A program made the translations under genes and the position numbers. The notes beneath the pieces were generated by a model. That model was not told where the DNA came from. It ran no database searches and worked only from the letters and a program-made list of their open reading frames with translations. Shown piece after piece: positions 55,801 to 64,000 of a DNA stretch of 64,000 nt. Source of the stretch: Tubiluchus corallicola (Eukaryota; Priapulida; Priapulimorpha; Priapulimorphida; Tubiluchidae); contig JAQGDQ010001071.1 of assembly GCA_030141605.1 (NCBI GenBank), positions 1 to 64,000 of the forward strand. Reading direction: 5' to 3'. Numbering within the stretch: position 1 is the first letter of the stretch; each line of letters begins with the position of its first letter.

Positions 55801-58800
55801 AAATAATGTACTGGGTCCGTAAAAATTTTCTCGACGAATTTACGCGATTTACAAAAATGGCACTACTGGTCTTCCAAAAACTCCGAATTCCGGGTATCCG
55901 CGGAAAATTCTCATCCCTGTTCTACATCACCGTGAGTCTAATACATGGTACCTAGTGTATTAGGGAAATATGGACAATCGGCAAATTTGACCCAGCAATC
56001 AGCAAACTGAGATAAGAGTATATTTCACAATTTTTCTTATTCAAAGACCGAAAAGTGCAAAATGCCCACCCACCATGTCATCAAATCCCGGGATGTCGTC
56101 AATCAAATCTCTGAAACAAAAAAGAAATTTTCAAAATTGATACCGTCCAAAATCTTGCAAAATTTTTTTAAATGATCACGCAGTAAATTGCAGAAACATC
56201 ACTTCACATTGACCAAACTGGAGTAAACAACGTTTGTTTACAAGAAACAAAATATTTTGATAACTATTTATATCTATATATTTATAAACTATTTATAAAT
56301 GACTGCTACAACAGTAAATAGTACAAACTGCGTGTTTGTAAATAAAAGAAAATAGGCATCTAATTGCCTTTGATGGGTCACTTCAGAGCCACCGTCAGAT
56401 TCGCATCCACTTGTGCTGAACATTTTTTTACTCGTGATATATTTTAGCCACATTTACATAACTCGAAGTAAACGAAGTATTGCAAATTCATCAAATGAAC
56501 TAGAGTAGCTATCTTACGTCTGTGAGTAAAAATATTCTTATAGTACAGTGGACTCTCGTTATAAGAATCACCTCGGGAGAAGGCAAAGTGATTCTTATAA
56601 CGAGCGATTCTTATAACGAGCATGACCCAGAATTGCTTTAAAAAAATTTTATACACATAAAAATGATTTATTTCCCGAAATTACGCTAGAAACGACATGA
56701 AACAGCATAATGTTTTTCTGGCCTAAAAGAACCTAAAAATTCCTAGACTAATGTTTTTATTTCATGGTTAGGTAAATATTTCTTGATGCCAGAATTGCCT
56801 TAAAATTTTTTAATGCACATAATTTTTGTCATAAAACAAACAAATTTGAAATTTCTGTGGTGTCCGCCACGCCCACTGCGCAGAACCATGTAAGCAGGGC
56901 GTGAGAGACAATGGAGTTGGCGCCAAAATTGATTCTACTATCGAAAGAAGGGTGATTCTTATACGAGCGGATTTTACTAGGAAAATGCAGATTCAATTCG
57001 GGAAACGCGATTTTGATTCTTATATCGAGCTGATTCTTATACGTGTGATTCTTGTAACGAGAGTCCACTGTATTATAATATTCTTACATACTACGAATAT
57101 AGTATATTCCTATACGACAGTTCTTACACTAAGCTATTCTTATAGTAGAAATTGTTCATTTTTTTTACCAAATGATGCAAAACGCTTAAGGGACTCTCAA
57201 GGATGAGACATCCTAGGCTGCAGGCCATACTAGCCTATAAAATAATCAGGCCTTGTATCTAATTCGAGGAGAGATAAATCAGAAAAATGTACCATATATC
57301 ATTAACACAAAGTAAAGATAGCAAGCTTATCTACCCACAATATACAACCAAATATTTTTCTACAGTGTGACGGAAGTAGATCAATTTTACGAATTCAACA
57401 AAGTCGCATTACATATAAAGAATAATTACGGTACTCCCATAATTGAGTACCACAAGGTCAGTGAATGACAGTTTTATAGCTTTCAGCACTAACGGCAAAT
57501 TCAACAATCGTAGCGACAGAACTGCAAAAATTTTCACTACTGGGACTTCAAGAGACCAGGATTATATTTTAACATCGAAAATACGAAAACGTGTCAATCG
57601 TAATCAATGTTAGTAAACAAACATCAATACTTAAAGATGATTTTTGAAGATTTGATTACAGAAATGGAACACTAATGATGATTACAGAAATGATAGATGC
57701 CCAACGCCACCTATTGTGTAAGATCACTAACTTTTTCTCATTCTCGTCTCTGCCTCTTTTACAGAGCATCGCATTACGGCTCTGACTACCAGGGGGCAGC
57801 TTTTCATTGGAAATAGTTTATTGAGAAAAAAAGCATGGATTTGAGATTATGCATTAAAACCGAAGCTTCAGCAAGAGCTTTTTTGAATTTGTACGACGCC
57901 AGTATAAACTGCATCTCTACAGTTGGAAACTATATTAGCATTTAATATAATCAACTGTGTGTGTAACAAAAAATAATGCTGTTAATTGTTACAGGTTTGC
58001 ACTGCAAATGTTCACCCCCAGGTGGAGCCACTAGCAAGCAACGTAATACAGTTTTTGCTCGCGCACTGTGCACAAATAGTGCTGTGCCACTGTTTACTTA
58101 GATAAGCTTGACTTTATGGCCACTTTAATCATAGTATCCTCGCCCAGATGCAATATTATTTAGGACCCACCTTGACGTAGACTTGCTATTAGTACCTATC
58201 TCATTACTATTGCTCCTGGATCGTGCGGAGCGATCCCGACTTCGAGAACGCCGGCTCTTTTTCCCGGTCCTACTATCGTCGTTGTTCCGATGTCTCGATC
58301 GCGAGGATTTTGATCGTCGGTCGGAACTGGGGCTTTGCGATCTACTGGAATACCTTCCGCGACTCGACGACCGATGCTTCTGGCTACGTCGAGACGGGCT
58401 CCGAGAGGGACTTCGGGTAGGGCGGCTTTCTCTAATAATCGTATTGTAAATGGGCCTTTTGGGTGATCTAAACAATAAAAGGAATAAGATGCAATTTACA
58501 ATAAGTAAACATAATTTATACGCATAATATTTACTTGTAAAATAAACAGCTGAATGTAATGGAACAACATGATTACAGCTGTGTCATTGTAGAAAAGTTT
58601 ATAGCAGACTGCATAGAAGGAGCCACTTGTAAAAACTTTATGGCTGACAGAATAGAAGTATTGAATTTGTAGAGAGAAGTATATCAGACTGAAGTTAGCT
58701 TAGATTATGTAGACTGGCTCACTTTTGTGGTTGAAACAAAGAATATGAAATTGTGTTGAACTGTGAAAGACTGAAGTTAGTGTGGACAGTTGTAGACTGG

Positions 58801-61755
58801 TTCACTCTGATGGCTGAAACAAAGAATATGAAATTGTGCTGAACTGTGAAAGACTGAAGTTAGTGTGGACAGTTGTAGACTGGTTCACTCTGATGGCTGA
58901 AACAAAGAATATGAAATTGTGCTGAACTGTGAAAGACTGAAGTTAGTGTTGACAGTTGTAGACTGGTTCACTCTGATGGCTGAAACAAAGAATATGAAAT
59001 TGTGTTGAACTGTGGAGATTGAAGTTAGTGCAGACTGTTAAAGGCTGGTTCACTCTGGTTGTGGAAACAAAGAATATGAAATTGTGTTGAACTGTGAAAG
59101 ACTGAAGTTAGTATGGACAGTTGAAGACTGGTTAGCTCTGGTGGTTGAAACAAAGAATATGAAATTGTGTTGAACTGTGAAAGACTGAAGTTAGTGTGGA
59201 AAGTTGTAGACCGGCTCGCTCTGGTGGTTGAAACAAAGAATATGAAATTGTGCTGAACTGTGAAAGACTGAAGTTAGTGTGGACAGTTGACGACTGGTTT
59301 GCTCTGGTGGTTGAAACAAAGAATATGAAATTGTGTTGAACTGTGAAAGACTGAAGATAGTGTGGACAGTTGTAGACTGGTATTTACATATTACACTATT
59401 ATTTACAAGATGGAAGACACGTAGTGACCATTCAACAGCAATGCTTAAGAAGAAAAAACAGGCTGGCCTTGGCATGTTTTTCGCTAAAAACTTATTGCTG
59501 TAATTTATTATTACAGATGAAACGACAATTGCTGCATATTAAACATATTTGATGTTCTGGAGCTTAAATGTAGTACACCTACCACATTTATGTCGTGCAG
59601 TAATTTGACAACATTACACAGGATAATTTTCCTATGCGAATACAACAGAGTAACTGTTTTAATAAGAAAGAATCATACTCCGACTTTATGTAAAAAAGTA
59701 TTTACCGTGTACCTTTTAGTCACTATATTTCGTCAGTTTTCTTACATATTTTTTCTAAAACAGTTCATTCAATGCACGAGTAAGCAAAGCGGTTCAAATC
59801 TGACATGCGCCAGCTAGAATTTCATTAAAGCGGCAGCGTCCTCGTATAAAAGGAAAGTGAAAAAAATTGTGACTTTGCACTAAACTGCTATCCAGAAAAT
59901 CATATTAATTAAAAAAACAGGATGATTTTTCGTATAATACCCCATTTTCAAGTACGATAAAAAGTATACATTTTAGCACAATTAATAGTACAAAAGCGTT
60001 TCTGATAATTAAATGAAAGATTAAAAACTTAATTAACGGCAGGCGAGCCCCCGTATTGATGACATCACAAACTAACATAATTTTCAACAGCAAAAATATT
60101 CCACGAGTGCGTCGTGCACGTGTTTGTGAAAGCAAAAATTGAAGTACAGTGCTCCTGTAAGACATTCACTGTGCTGTACTAAGACTAAGCAAGTTTTAAG
60201 ATAAAAATTAAAAATAAAAATTTATAGCTGCGCTCACGAATGAGCTGTCGAATGTGTGCAGTTCGTCATAACATAACACACCTGAACTAAGAGGTACAGC
60301 GCCTGACCTGTTTTATGAAATCGTGGTGCTAGTGTCCGTCTAACTAGCAAATCGCGAAATGCATGTAACAGCGAAGAACTAGAGGCGCAAACACGAATTT
60401 GTTCAGAAGACTGGCACCCCGCCTAATTTGTACAATGGGATTTACTATTATTACACTCATATCTTAGTTTGCCGGCCAAAAGTGAAGAATGTCTGATAAT
60501 AAGCTAATACAGTAGGCGCCGTGTATTAGACTCACGGTAATGTAGAATCAATTGCCTAATTGTCTCAAAAGCAAGGGTGAGCATTCTCTACCAGAAATCG
60601 AATTTGAATCGAATCGAATTTGTGACTTTCGAATTCGAATCGAATTTCAGCGTTTCGAATTCGAATTGAGTTTGAAGGATTTCGAACAAGTTTCCGAACT
60701 ACTAGTAAAAACCGGTCTTACAAAGATCATGCATATTACTTGATTTTGTTCGGCAATAAGCCCACTATTAGGTTGTTAAAAATTTTGCACAGAAACTGCA
60801 GCTAAATTGTGCACATTGCATGCTGTTTCAAACATTGTGATGATAAAGAGCGTTTGTGGCTGAAGTGCTTAATTATTCGAATATATATAGTTTTAGGTTC
60901 GGATTGAATTCGTACTAAAAATGCAAAAATATATGAAAACTGTCAGCAATTGACTCAAATAACTCCGCATAATTGATTCTATATTTTTGTACATGTATCG
61001 AGATATGCACTGATGTACATGATGAAAGCAAAGTAGTGGCCCGCCAACTAGCGGTCAGCTCGTGAAAGCACTGTGTCTGTCCCAATTTTCCGATATCCAT
61101 AAAATCAAGGTCCGGCAAATGGACATATGAGTGTGTTATCATCATAATCATTTAATACAATTATATAATTACAATTAATACAATTATACATATTACAAAA
61201 ATATTAATATCAATACAATTATATCATTTTACAATCAGTGCCGCTGACATAGCATGGATTCATAGCAAAACAGATTGTTAATTTAACGTGTTACACGGAA
61301 CCTGTCACAGATGTCACCACTAGTCAGTATACACACACACTGCTTAACAGTTTACGATACTAAAGAGCTAATCAACTTGTATAGACCTACCTTATGCTTC
61401 TAGATCTTGATCGATCGTCTTTTGACCTTGACCTCCTGGTCTCCGATCTTCGGTCTCGGGACTGTCGACTTGATGAGCGGGATCGCTTTCCTTTCTTTTT
61501 ACTGCTCCTATATTGTGAGCTGCGAGACGAAGACCTCTTTCGCGATGACTTTTTCCGCTTCGATGCGTCACGCGAACTGTTACTACTGTAACTGCTTGAT
61601 CGTCTCACTTTGGTTATCTGTTTTAGTTTATCTGATATTTCGCTGCTGGAATTATCTGAACTGGATTTATTTTCCTTTTTTCTCCTTTTTGTGCTTTTTC
61701 GGCTTTTGCTACTTTGTCGTGAAACTTCGCTGTCTGAGCTTGAGTGCCGCCCCAT
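48167..61755 (-). CDS. RSRC1: RSRC1-like arginine/serine-rich splicing protein (seven coding exons, span)
   Basis: Coding exons on the minus strand are 61755-61391, 58467-58171, 56110-56074, 54064-54013, 50102-49972, 49165-48965 and 48319-48167. Intron phases match at every junction and the sum is 1236 nt (411 residues plus stop); human RSRC1 is somewhat shorter. The start MGRHSSSDSE parallels MGRRSSDTEE of RSRC1. Residues 1-~210 are RS/KR-rich. The rest has AAERNKVRMQLALKAA, an LKRRLAINDIDKGDFV helix-like block and the ending AHESLFGNEKEREAQWLKKL, all matching RSRC1 order. Family knowledge: RSRC1 (SRrp53) is a nuclear SR-related protein acting in 3' splice-site choice during the second step of splicing. 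The gene is convergent with the exchanger gene. Confidence 0.86.
48430..48623 (+). repeat. 22-bp minisatellite, ~9 copies
   Basis: Unit TTTTGCATAGGTGAAATCAG then AC, alternating GCATAGG and GCACAGG; in the last RSRC1 intron. Confidence 0.96.
48642..48960 (-). repeat. Dispersed repeat family F (copy 2)
   Basis: Inverted copy of 150-475; ends within about 10 bp of the exon-6 donor of the RSRC1-like gene. Confidence 0.78.
48965..49165 (-). CDS. RSRC1: RSRC1-like exon 6
   Basis: 67 codons, phase 0 at both ends; donor AGT/GTAAGT, acceptor TTTCTAAAG. A second AG three bases downstream would remove one Lys (NAGNAG-like choice at 49165/49162). It encodes KKEKAKKGNQASGDFAYMTT, a Gln/Ser/Ala linker (TASQQMPALQNAELSAR), and LPPSTLDLQDIHAIAHES. 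The last residues join the next exon to give AHESLFGNEKEREAQW, matching AHPNLFIEKADAEEKW. A dispersed repeat starts within about 10 bp of the donor. Confidence 0.82.
49360..49432 (+). repeat. (CT)n microsatellite
   Basis: CTCTCTCTCT with TTTTTCTCC and CCCTCTCC interruptions. On the minus strand this is (AG)n. Confidence 0.97.
49566..49952 (+). mobile_element. hAT-like MITE
   Basis: Ends CTGGGGTTCCCACAGAA and, inverted, CTACGGGGTTCCCACGGGAA. GGGGTTCCCAC termini resemble hAT elements; target duplication not clean. Confidence 0.65.
49972..50102 (-). CDS. RSRC1: RSRC1-like exon 5
   Basis: 131 nt; two bases complete a split Gly codon, then 43 codons to a phase-0 end. Acceptor TTGCATCTTCAG, donor CAG/GTAGTA. 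It encodes LPLPPVDLGLSAEEELKRRL, then AINDIDKGDFVPGAFLSGRGITQ. It corresponds to the [20 protein letters not shown] region of RSRC1. A hAT-like MITE terminus lies about 20 bp past the donor. Confidence 0.82.
50640..51172 (+). repeat. 37-bp minisatellite, ~14 copies
   Basis: Unit GGTATATAAGGTAATTTAAT then TAACCTACCTGTACACA; includes TTAATTAA and CCTGTACACAGG palindromes. Confidence 0.96.
51420..52405 (+). mobile_element. 5'-truncated LINE: RT C-terminus and 3' UTR
   Basis: Open frame 51433-51678 reads NLAKQAPIKPILFHNCGILN, SDDLVSYHIAIYLYKTHHSL, LPPSY. The HK..IL.....V..Y....F.YK..H.LLP..(Y/F) pattern is standard near LINE protein ends. The 3' UTR ends AATAAATTACAATTACAATT. Confidence 0.72.
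52660..53055 (+). repeat. (AGC)-rich trinucleotide tract, ~390 bp
   Basis: AGCAGCAGC with AGT, ACA and GGT interruptions; gives poly-Ala, poly-Val and poly-Leu frames with no flanking coding support. Confidence 0.97.
53196..53958 (+). repeat. 23-bp minisatellite, ~33 copies
   Basis: Unit GGACAGAGAGTATGGACTCT then AGT; occasional deletions (GGAGGAGAG). Ends ~55 bp from an RSRC1 donor. Confidence 0.97.
54013..54064 (-). CDS. RSRC1: RSRC1-like exon 4 (conserved AAERNK..MQL helix)
   Basis: 52 nt, phase 0 in and phase 1 out; acceptor TTGTTTCAG, donor CCG/GTAAGC. It encodes TAAERNKVRMQLALKAA(G), which aligns by eye with [20 protein letters not shown] of RSRC1. A 23-bp minisatellite begins only about 55 bp beyond the donor. 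Confidence 0.85.
54300..54790 (+). repeat. ~61-bp degenerate tandem repeat, ~8 copies
   Basis: Unit AATTAACCGACTGTTACAGT, AGGTGCCGCTTAACAGACCC, ACCTTGGGATGG. The TACAGTAGGTGCCG word matches the terminus of MITE family A. Confidence 0.92.
54791..55187. other. Intron sequence, nothing recognised
   Basis: No array or gene. Confidence 0.4.
55205..55348 (+). repeat. ~67-bp direct duplication
   Basis: AAGACAGTGGCTTCGTG(C/T) with ATCAGTGTAAA and TTCGTTAGCTGTTGAAAAGA, twice. Confidence 0.93.
55349..55960 (-). mobile_element. MITE family A interrupted by a family B MITE
   Basis: Family A in reverse (55349-55435 and 55918-55960) is split by family B (CAGGCATGAGAATGACAAAT ... inverted CAGGGATGAGAATTTTCCG). 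TTCTAC occurs on both sides of the insert; the intact site at 60541-60552 has it once. Confidence 0.85.
56074..56110 (-). CDS. RSRC1: RSRC1-like microexon (exon 3)
   Basis: 37 nt encoding (R)DLIDDIPGFDDM; acceptor TTTGTTTCAG, donor ATG/GTGGGT. The first base completes the AGA codon split from exon 2, and the exon ends in phase 0. The position matches the short acidic linker (LEHLPP-like) before the AA.(R/K)..(L/M)QL block of RSRC1. A second AG two bases downstream (56109) would shift the frame, so 56110 is preferred. Confidence 0.72.
56546..57070 (+). mobile_element. pogo/Tc1-type MITE with TA target site
   Basis: Ends CAGTGGACTCTCGTTATAAG (continuing AATCAC) and the inverted match with one change, flanked by TA on both sides (56544-56545, 57071-57072). 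525 bp; the internal GATTCTTATAACGAG motif recurs. No transposase. Confidence 0.9.
57073..58130. other. Intron sequence, nothing recognised
   Basis: No array or supported ORF. Confidence 0.4.
58171..58467 (-). CDS. RSRC1: RSRC1-like exon 2 (second RS block)
   Basis: 297 nt, entering and leaving in phase 2; acceptor TATTGTTTAG, donor CAAG/GTGGGT. It encodes SPKRPIYNTIIRESRPTRSP, then SRSPSRR, RSQSPSSDRRSKSSRS, RRSRSRDRSARSRS and TNSKSTS. It is a classic RS domain that in SR-related proteins is phosphorylated and mediates contacts within the spliceosome. A readthrough ORF continues 42 nt past the donor to a stop, so intron retention would truncate the protein after GRGYYD. Confidence 0.85.
58690..59385 (+). 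repeat. 83-bp tandem repeat, ~8 copies
   Basis: Unit GAAAGACTGAAGTTAGTGTG, GACAGTTGTAGACTGGTTCA, CTCTG, GAAACAAAGAATATGAAATT, GTG(T/C)TGAACTGT; in RSRC1 intron 1. Confidence 0.95.
59386..59919. other. Intron sequence, nothing recognised
   Basis: Short ORFs only. Confidence 0.4.
59920..60420 (+). repeat. Dispersed repeat family E (copy 5)
   Basis: Close to the 15040-15600 copy over its whole length. Confidence 0.82.
60457..61145 (+). mobile_element. MITE family A copy split by family C MITE
   Basis: Family A start (60457-60568: TCTTAGTTTGCCGGCCAAAA, CAGTAGGCGCCGTGTATTAG) resumes at ~60920 (ATGAAAACTGTCAGCAATTG). Between lies family C (60575-60915, GGGTGAGCATTCTCTACCAG, TTCGAA-rich). Confidence 0.75.
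61391..61755 (-). CDS. RSRC1: RSRC1-like exon 1 (start codon, RS domain)
   Basis: ATG at 61755-61753 in GCGATGGGG, chosen because MGRHSSSDSE matches the RSRC1 N-terminus and because an AG (61762-61761) sits just upstream, suggesting a spliced 5' UTR. It encodes 121 residues plus 2 nt, rich in Ser, Arg and Lys (KKRKKSSRKRSSSRSS-like, RSRSKDDRSRSRS). The donor is AAG/GTAGGT. A degenerate LINE lies about 165 bp upstream; no promoter is evident between them. Confidence 0.85.
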
Positions 61756-61919
61756 CGCTCCTAGTGACAAAAATATTTTAATTTCAATGTTATTTCAAAA
61801 TGCAAAGCCAGAAACTACAGGAAATATTCAAATTCCGTTTCCCGATTTTTGCTTGATTTTTTGATAAGTAAGGATTTTTACAAATGGTAAAAACAGAGAA
61901 GTGATCTGATACTTGGTTC

Positions 61920-63121
61920 AGGACTATTTATTTATTTATTAAATATATCCACAACGATCATTACAGCATTGCAAATAAAAGTATTTAATAACATATTTAT
62001 TACTATGTACACAAGATGCCAAGCTGCAAATGACCCATGGGGTACTCAAGAAGTCATTACTTGTTCAGAGCACCCCAAATGAACATGGATTGAGTGTAAT
62101 AGAAAAGAGCAGTAAAGGAGTAGAAAAGAAAGGTTAATAGAGAATAGAAAAAAAGAGAAAGATGTGATGGTATCTGTATGAAGTAACGTGAACTAAAGAA
62201 ATGTACGTGTTAATTGACATAGCCAGCAGCGCAATGGATTCCGACAGTGACAGCAGCATAATTAGTTAAATTGATTTATTCTGTATAATTAGAAGAGATT
62301 TCGCTTGTAAGATTTCTTTTGAAGTTATTTATAGATAAAGAATTTTTCATTTATTTGTTGATGTTATTCCAAAGTCTATGGCCAGTGTAAGTGATCACTA
62401 CACCGGCATAAATGGGAGAAGGGGAGTAAGTGTATAAATGTGGTCAATACTTGTTTTAGCTGTAGAAGAAAAATGTGTAGGCTTAGTAATCAATGGTGTA
62501 AAGTAATTGGCAAAAAGCATATTGGTATAGTCCTGAACACATTGCTTGGAGTCAAACTGTAATAAGTCGTTACTAACATCTCCGCACACATAAGCCAATT
62601 TATCTGTTTTGCTGATTTTATTCAGAAGTTTGTCCATCTCTTCGTGAAAACATCTGAGTGGAGCGTTTGAGTGGTGATAGATCACCCCAAAAATAATATT
62701 TTTACTACAAGTTTTTGTCGACAAGATGTTCAACCTGAATATGGCTATGCCCAGGGGGCAAGGTATCATTTATCAACTTATCATATTCTATTTTTAAATT
62801 TCTTTTAATTTGAAATTCTATAGAATTTTTAATATATAAAGCGCTACCCTACCTGCGTTAGTTACCGAGTTATGTGAAATATAAATGTAACCGGGAAGAG
62901 AACACAAAAAAGATTGATGAATTATCTTTTATACAAGTTTCACTAATGGCGATAACATCAGGAGCCTGAGAAAAATAACAAAGTAAATCGAGCATACACG
63001 AGTAATTTTTGGTTAAACTATTTGCATTCATATGGACAAACAAAAAATCATTTTTATCTGCATTGAGATTGATGTCATTCTTTAGAGATTCGAGTTTATA
63101 ATAATCACATGTGAACTTCAC
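61920..63121 (-). mobile_element. Degenerate LINE: endonuclease domain joined to a 3' tail
   Basis: Minus-strand frames read NDFLFVHMNANSLTKNYSCM, DVIAISETCIKDNSS, then (shifted) AGRVALYIKNSIEF, then (shifted) FGVIYHHSNAPLRCFHEEMD, VCGDVSNDLLQFDS and FANYFTPLITKPTHFSSTAK, IDHIYT. This is the order of the AP-type endonuclease of LINEs; the usual GDFN is GDVS here. At least two frameshifts. No RT domain follows: the 3' side is UTR-like and ends (AATAAAT)n at ~61930. Confidence 0.82.
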
Positions 63122-64000
63122 TAAATTGTGATCAGGATCATAAGAATCAGCCTTGTTAGGCTGGCGAGTTCTATGTTGATTTGTTCTAATAATTCGGTTG
63201 CTTTTCGAAACAAAATTACGATTTTTTTACTTTTTAAGACATGGAAATTTTAGAAGAATCGCCATGACAGTAACAGCGCCATCTATTAAACGACAGTCAC
63301 AGTGGATAAGGTATTGAAGATCGTAGATTACATAACATAATTATCTTAAACCATTGTACTTACTTTTATTGAGAACTCGTACCGCCAATTTTTCAAGAAA
63401 ACAACGTGAAAATGATTTTTGTAGGCGCTATTACACTTTCGGACCTCCTAGTTTTTTTCTAGTTTATTACTCGTTTCTAGGCTCGTATCTCATTATTCTC
63501 ACGACTTCAGTGAATGTTTGTGATAATCTGGTGATAATTTAGTCATATGTTTAGTGTATAATACCAAATAATTACGTAGTATTCACAGTTGCACACCATA
63601 CAGTACATATCGCCATCATGTTTGTGTGGAGTCACGTGACGAATTTCGTATTAGTTTTGGCATTATCGAGGCCTAAGTTGAAAGGCACGTGACACACGCG
63701 TTTACGAAATAAAGAAAAAACCTTTACTTTTATAATCTAATAATATTACAGTAACAAATAGAATTAATGATTAATAATTGTAGTCGCCTTAGAAAATTTC
63801 CTTGTATATGTCAGCTTGGGTCTGACTACACACTGAAGGAGAAACAAAAAATTCGGGACGTCTTTCAAAGAAAAGACAATTTGCAAAATGTCACAGGACT
63901 ATAATGGCATTTTTGGTCTAGAAATATTGTATTTAAGGCCTGCACCCTACCTATAAATACAATTGGTTTGAAGCTCAGCTGCCCTCAGTGATGCTGTAGT
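63122..64000. other. Upstream flank of RSRC1-like gene, nothing recognised
   Basis: Two GTCACGTG/CACGTGAC words (63633, 63687) are E-box-like; no core promoter identified. Confidence 0.35.

Noticed and set aside
58183-58449. Plus-strand Leu/Arg-rich ORFs opposite the RS exon (also 61394-61864)
   Set aside because: Antisense shadows of the RS-domain exons.

Overview
This window is nuclear DNA from an animal, most likely an invertebrate. Evidence: two intron-rich genes with GT-AG splice sites and introns of 1-11 kb, metazoan protein families, AT-rich intergenic DNA, and a heavy load of short inverted-repeat transposons, truncated LINEs, tRNA- and 5S-derived SINE-like pieces, and at least twenty different minisatellite arrays. 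The phylum cannot be fixed from the sequence. There is no sign of bacterial operons or CRISPR.

Gene 1 (+ strand, about 9.7-38.5 kb) is the 3' part of a potassium-dependent Na+/Ca2+ exchanger of the SLC24/NCKX family. Six exons join in frame (54, 97, 70.7, 51.3, 57 and 68 codons plus stop). They encode the end of the large cytoplasmic loop, the second alpha repeat (ion-binding half) and the C-terminal membrane helices. The first alpha repeat was not found and probably lies upstream of the window. Between exons 3 and 4 lies a 363-bp duplicate of the end of exon 4 plus its intron. It has acquired flanking AG and GT dinucleotides that would make an in-frame 42-nt cassette exon; this is the most interesting observation in the window.

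Gene 2 (- strand, about 61.8-48.2 kb) is an RSRC1-like arginine/serine-rich splicing protein. Seven coding exons join with matching phases to a 411-residue protein: an RS-rich N-terminal half and an RSRC1-type C-terminal half ending in the AH..LF...E.E..W.KKL block. The two genes are convergent, and the 9.7 kb between their stop codons is almost entirely repeats.

Repeat landscape: 0-9.7 kb, mixed MITEs, a piggyBac-like MITE, a foldback element, LINE tails and a tRNA-derived SINE; 9.9-14.6 kb, an inverted pair of one element in which each copy has expanded a different tandem repeat; 16-18.2 kb, three minisatellites; 23.2-26.3 kb, four arrays in a row including a 90-bp satellite with 360-bp higher-order structure; 29-33.4 kb, a minisatellite touching an exchanger acceptor, a piggyBac-like MITE and a CRE-bearing array; 37-47 kb, intron 5 and intergenic arrays, a retroposed 5S rRNA with long flanking direct repeats, and nested MITEs; 48-61 kb, RSRC1 introns filled with arrays and MITEs whose ends lie within tens of bases of splice donors; 62-63.1 kb, a degenerate LINE endonuclease just upstream of the RSRC1 start exon.

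All assignments come from reading the sequence and from family knowledge. No alignment or database search was run. Repeat boundaries are approximate unless a target-site duplication is stated.
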